Source: Candidatus Methylomirabilis sp.
Lineage (GTDB): Bacteria > Methylomirabilota > Methylomirabilia > Methylomirabilales > Methylomirabilaceae
Reading direction: 5' to 3'
NCBI RefSeq assembly: GCF_028716865.1
Contig: NZ_JAQUOY010000007.1
Coordinates: forward strand, 1-64,000
Length of the DNA stretch: 64,000 nucleotides
Positions 61,336 to 64,000 of this stretch are shown piece after piece; position 1 is the stretch's first letter; each line of letters begins with the position of its first letter. The notes under the pieces were generated by a model, which was given only the letters and a program-made list of their open reading frames with translations, ran no database searches and was not told where the DNA came from. The translations under genes were made by a program, and so were the position numbers.

Positions 61336-62547
61336 GTGAAGAGGCAATTCATTGCGTTTGCGGTCGTGACGCTGCTGGCTGCCGGGCTGGCTTTGAGCTC
61401 TGAATGGTTCATGAGCCACGACCACTGGTATGCCAAGGAGCCGGAAAAGGACTTCGCTCTCGCCAGGCTCATCGCCGATATTCGGACGTCCACGTCGCAG
61501 TATCAGGATCTGAAACAGGCCCAAGCGGATGGCTATGTGCAGATATCGGGGAATGTGCCGTTAGAAGGCTATAATTTTCGTAAGGCAGGGAACACGCAAT
61601 TTGATTATCATCACCCTTCCACGCTCCTCTACGCGCAAAGAGAAGGGCGCTGGCAACTGGTTGGGCTGAAGTATATCGCCTCGGGAGTCCGTCCCGCTAA
61701 GACCCCGTTTCAGGGGATCGATTGGGAGCGGAGCTTGGCGATCTGCCGTTATGCGGACTGGCAGGAATTTCGATCGCCCTCCCAAGAAGCCTGCCCGAAG
61801 GTTCACCCTGAAACAAAGAGCGCGTTCACTGTCTGGTATCCGGACACGTGGGTCATCCGTCTCTGGATCTGGTATCCGAATCCGTACGGGTTGTTCGCCG
61901 GCATGAACCCTCTTCTGGCGCCGTTCGATGATCACATGATCCCGCCGGACGAAGCAGGAAGCTGGGAGACGTGGAAAGCGCATACGGAGTTCTCGAACTT
62001 TAACCATCACTTTTCCGGATGGTTGGTGCTCGTCATGGGGATGGCGATGACAGGCTCCGCCCTCTGGGGAGGTCAGAAGTCCAGGTATGCTCATTTGTGG
62101 CCGATGCTGACGCTTGGCGTAGCGCTCTTTATCCTGTACCGAAGCGACCCGGAGTATTGGCCGTTCGGCCCACGGACGCTGACGGAGCTCCTGGGTGACC
62201 GGGAGGCGATTGAGCACAAGCTTTCCGGGATCATCGTGCTCGCCATGGGATCCGTGGAATGGCTGCGGGCACGCCGCATACTCTCTCACTGGATATGGGG
62301 AATGATCTTTCCCTGGCTTGCCATCATGGGTGGAGTGACCCTGTTATTCCATCTGCATCCGATCAGCAACTTCAACTACGTCGGGCGAACCAATTCACCT
62401 CACACGACCGAGGGGGTCACCGCGATCCTTGCCGGCATGACGTATCTCATAGGATCGCTGGGGATTATGAAACAACGTTGGTGGGGCTTGGTTCCGGCTC
62501 TCTTCGTGATCCTGATGGGCGTCCAGCTTATCGTCTACATCGAATAG
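61336..62547 (+). CDS. membrane protein with histidine-rich helices, unknown function
   Basis: A 403-residue protein; I do not recognise a named family. A signal-anchor (residues 5-22) leads to an extracytoplasmic domain (about 30-190; DYHHPSTLLYAQREGRWQLVGLKYIASGV). The C-terminal half has five or six helices carrying His: FNHHFSGWLVLVMG, EHKLSGIIVLAMG, VTLLFHLHPISNFNYVGRTNSPHTTEG. Paired His in helices suggest metal or haem binding, similar in style to copper-resistance CopD proteins; this is inference. GTG start after GAGGAGG; convergent with the SRPBCC gene. Confidence 0.7.
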   Translation: MKRQFIAFAVVTLLAAGLALSSEWFMSHDHWYAKEPEKDFALARLIADIRTSTSQYQDLKQAQADGYVQISGNVPLEGYNFRKAGNTQFDYHHPSTLLYAQREGRWQLVGLKYIASGVRPAKTPFQGIDWERSLAICRYADWQEFRSPSQEACPKVHPETKSAFTVWYPDTWVIRLWIWYPNPYGLFAGMNPLLAPFDDHMIPPDEAGSWETWKAHTEFSNFNHHFSGWLVLVMGMAMTGSALWGGQKSRYAHLWPMLTLGVALFILYRSDPEYWPFGPRTLTELLGDREAIEHKLSGIIVLAMGSVEWLRARRILSHWIWGMIFPWLAIMGGVTLLFHLHPISNFNYVGRTNSPHTTEGVTAILAGMTYLIGSLGIMKQRWWGLVPALFVILMGVQLIVYIE

Positions 62548-62568
62548 AGTAGAAGCGACGCGCGAGTC

Positions 62569-63201
62569 CTATTTCTTCTTCTTCCACGTTCCGTCGGATT
62601 CGGTGCGCCGCTTCAGGCTCAACAGCGCGTTCGACAAGTCTTTTTTAATCATCATATCTTCCACGAATCTGGGGATAAACATGCCGCTGTCCAAGCTCGT
62701 TGTATATCGAAGCATAGTCCTACCATGGCCGTACGGGAGAAACTCCCAGGTACCGAACGTCTCCGCGATGTCGTGTTTCCTCGATTTATCCAGCGTCCAG
62801 CTCACTGTTTGCTGCTCAGGTTTGAAAATCAGATCGATCGTATAAACGATCACGCCAAGCGGAACGTGAACCGTCTCGGTAACCTTCATGGTGCCTTGGG
62901 TTTTTTCAAGGACCTCAACCTTCTCAAGCCGCGGCATAAATTCGCTGAACGTATGATAGTTCAACATGACCGCCCACACGGCCTCTGGTGGCCTGTTGAT
63001 GACGCAGTAGGCTTTGATTCTGGCGCTGCTCGTGCCGTCCTCAGCGGGATGGTCTTTTGCCTTCAGCACCACGCCGCCCTTTTCCATCCTGATTAATTCA
63101 CCGGCCGTAAGTCCGCTGGTCGCGGACTCACCGGCCCCGAAAGAGGCCGTCGGAAGCAGGAATACGAACGCGGCAAATACGAAGGGGATGACCTTGGCCA
63201 T
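62569..63201 (-). CDS. exported SRPBCC (START/polyketide-cyclase-like) protein
   Basis: A 210-residue protein with a signal peptide (residues 1-21, ending SFGA) and one SRPBCC helix-grip domain (AYCVINRPPEAVWAVMLNYHTFSEFMPRLEKVEVLEK... LGVIVYTIDLIFKPEQQTVSWTLDKSRKHDIAETFGTWEFLPYGHGRTMLRYTTSLDSG). Such domains bind hydrophobic ligands such as lipids or quinones. I choose the ATG at 63201. It lies 32 bases after the thioredoxin-like selenoprotein gene, probably one transcript. Confidence 0.83.
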   Translation of the reverse strand: MAKVIPFVFAAFVFLLPTASFGAGESATSGLTAGELIRMEKGGVVLKAKDHPAEDGTSSARIKAYCVINRPPEAVWAVMLNYHTFSEFMPRLEKVEVLEKTQGTMKVTETVHVPLGVIVYTIDLIFKPEQQTVSWTLDKSRKHDIAETFGTWEFLPYGHGRTMLRYTTSLDSGMFIPRFVEDMMIKKDLSNALLSLKRRTESDGTWKKKK

Positions 63202-63233
63202 ATGTGGCACGTCAAAGAGCCTCCAGGGAGCGT

Positions 63234-63581
63234 CTAGCGAAGCAATTGCTCGTAGGTCGCCGAGTCAAAGCCGACCATGAGCGTGCGACCCTTCCGGAGG
63301 GTCGGGGCTCGCAGGTTTCCGGTCGGTCCCAGCAGGAGCGCCAGGAGTTGCGCCCTGTCCGGCTTGTCTTTCCGCAGGTCAACATAGATAAGCTTCTGCC
63401 CTTTCGTTGCGTAGATCTCGTCTACCTCTCGGACCAGTGCGAGCGCTTCCTTGTCCTTCAGGGTCTTTTTCTTTGCATCCACCTCTAACGCAATTTCGAT
63501 ACGATGTTTCGCAAGAAACTCTTGCGACTTGGCGCAGCTCTTTCACCCGGGGCGGTGGTACCTCCAATCGATTCGTCCCAT
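63234..63581 (-). CDS. thioredoxin/ArsC-like selenoprotein with UxxC active site (recoded TGA)
   Basis: Translated through one TGA (63543-63545) as selenocysteine, the gene gives 115 residues: MGRIDWRYHRPG-Sec13-KSC16-AKSQEFLAKHRIEIALE..., then VDAKKKTLKDKEALALVREVD, RAQLLALLLGPTGNLRAPTLRKGRTLMVGFDSATYEQLLR. Both sides of the TGA read as one thioredoxin/ArsC-like domain, with Sec taking the first Cys of a CxxC. The ATG at 63581 has GGAGGAG six bases upstream. A standard caller would start at the internal GTG (63482) and lose the active site. It should act as a thiol-disulfide or peroxide-type redox protein; substrate unknown. It requires SelA/B/C/D elsewhere. Confidence 0.82.
63509..63527 (-). 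promoter_or_regulatory. candidate bacterial SECIS stem-loop
   Basis: On the coding strand TCGCAAGA-GTT-TCTTGCGA: a perfect 8-bp stem with a GUU triloop. It begins 15 bases after the TGA and its loop lies 23 bases after it, within the distance expected for bacterial SECIS elements. A G and a U stand in the apical loop, as SelB recognition requires in E. coli. Confidence 0.75.
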
Positions 63582-63963
63582 TGAGATCTCCTCCATTATG
63601 CCAGCACGGTACGTACAGACGGTCCAGGCCGCGCACTCACAGGTCTCGCTGAGAGGGTGCTTACCTAACAGCGGCTCTGGGTTCACCTGACCATCGCTTT
63701 GATTTCCACCCCCCATCTTGTCGGATACCCGAATTGTGTGCAAGGAGAAAGTGCTCAACTTCCGACCGAGGGGCAAGCGAAGCCATAGATGCTGAGCTAT
63801 CAACTCCCGGCATGAAGAAGAAATAATAGATGAGCCTGTCGAAGCGCAATAAGGAATCTGCGGGGCAGGCTCAGATAGCTTTGATAAAGGACTTGCGTAT
63901 TTGCGAGCCATTGTGTAATTTCATCACTTAAGTAATCTGACGTCAACCCCTACTGAGGTCCGT
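63582..63963. other. gene-free interval before the last gene
   Basis: Nothing coding is supported. A run of possible minus-strand codons (63661-63849) has no motif or ribosome binding site. Near 63830-63880 a partial GAGCCTGTCGAAG...CAGGCTC repeat occurs, related to the one at 61203. The selenoprotein promoter must lie here but I cannot single it out. Confidence 0.45.
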
Positions 63964-64000
63964 ATGTTCGCATCGCCTGGTCCGTTCGTTCTGCAGATCG
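63964..64000 (+). CDS. lgt: possible start of prolipoprotein diacylglyceryl transferase (lgt)
   Basis: The window ends 12 codons into an open frame, MFASPGPFVLQI, which resembles the N terminus of Lgt (F.sPGP....iG). GAGGT lies about seven bases upstream. The fragment is too short for a firm call. Confidence 0.35.
   Translation, partial: MFASPGPFVLQI

Noticed and set aside
63543-63911. Reading the upstream frame ending at the TGA as an independent 122-residue protein
   Set aside because: Only its last 12 residues, after the GGAGGAG, resemble a real protein; they continue into the domain past the TGA.

Overview
This is a high-GC bacterial chromosome segment read from its own open reading frames. 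No tRNA, rRNA or CRISPR array is visible. The combination of a hopanoid C-3 methylase (HpnR), multihaem cytochrome, fadN-fadA-fadE beta-oxidation operon and general protein style suggests a relative of Candidatus Methylomirabilis (phylum NC10). That assignment is an inference, not something the sequence proves.

Layout. 1-16.6 kb is a dense housekeeping run, nearly all on the plus strand: end of leuS, lptE, holA, (minus) rpsT, murJ, the branched-chain operon ilvB-ilvN-ilvC, metF, miaA-aroA-cmk-plsC-rpsA-sppA-HU/IHF, a HIT protein and a bifunctional nuclease. 16.8-25.5 kb holds bacterioferritin, an orphan protein with a degenerate nuclease-like domain plus TPRs, moaD-moaE, and a minus-strand fadN-fadA-fadE operon. 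25.8-33.6 kb holds a toxin-antitoxin pair, a frameshifted REP-associated transposase with flanking REP palindromes, UPF0182, bioF, a glucan phosphorylase and a small EF-Tu-domain-II-like protein. 33.7-39.8 kb has a TetR-controlled RND pump, a winged-helix/zinc-ribbon regulator and queF.

40-55.5 kb is a signalling island. It starts with a TonB-dependent receptor, a YfiR-like protein, a CHASE8-type histidine kinase and a receiver, followed by hicB-hicA. A complete non-flagellar chemosensory cluster comes next (cheW-cheR-cheW-mcp-cheA/REC-cheB), then another kinase and receiver. 55.5-57 kb carries two PIN-toxin modules. 57-64 kb has a zinc-ribbon protein, an SDR, a pentahaem cytochrome c, hpnR, a histidine-rich membrane protein, a SRPBCC protein and a thioredoxin/ArsC-like protein. 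The window closes on what looks like the start of lgt.

Two observations stand out. First, the last minus-strand gene (63234-63581) is interrupted by one in-frame TGA exactly where a redox cysteine should be (UxxC). An 8-bp stem with a GUU loop begins 15 nt downstream, so the gene is very probably a selenoprotein that a standard ORF caller truncates. Second, perfectly 7-nt-periodic minisatellite arrays are scattered both between genes and, in frame, inside inter-domain linkers and loops of CheR, CheA, CheB and two histidine kinases, resembling cyanobacterial heptanucleotide STRRs.
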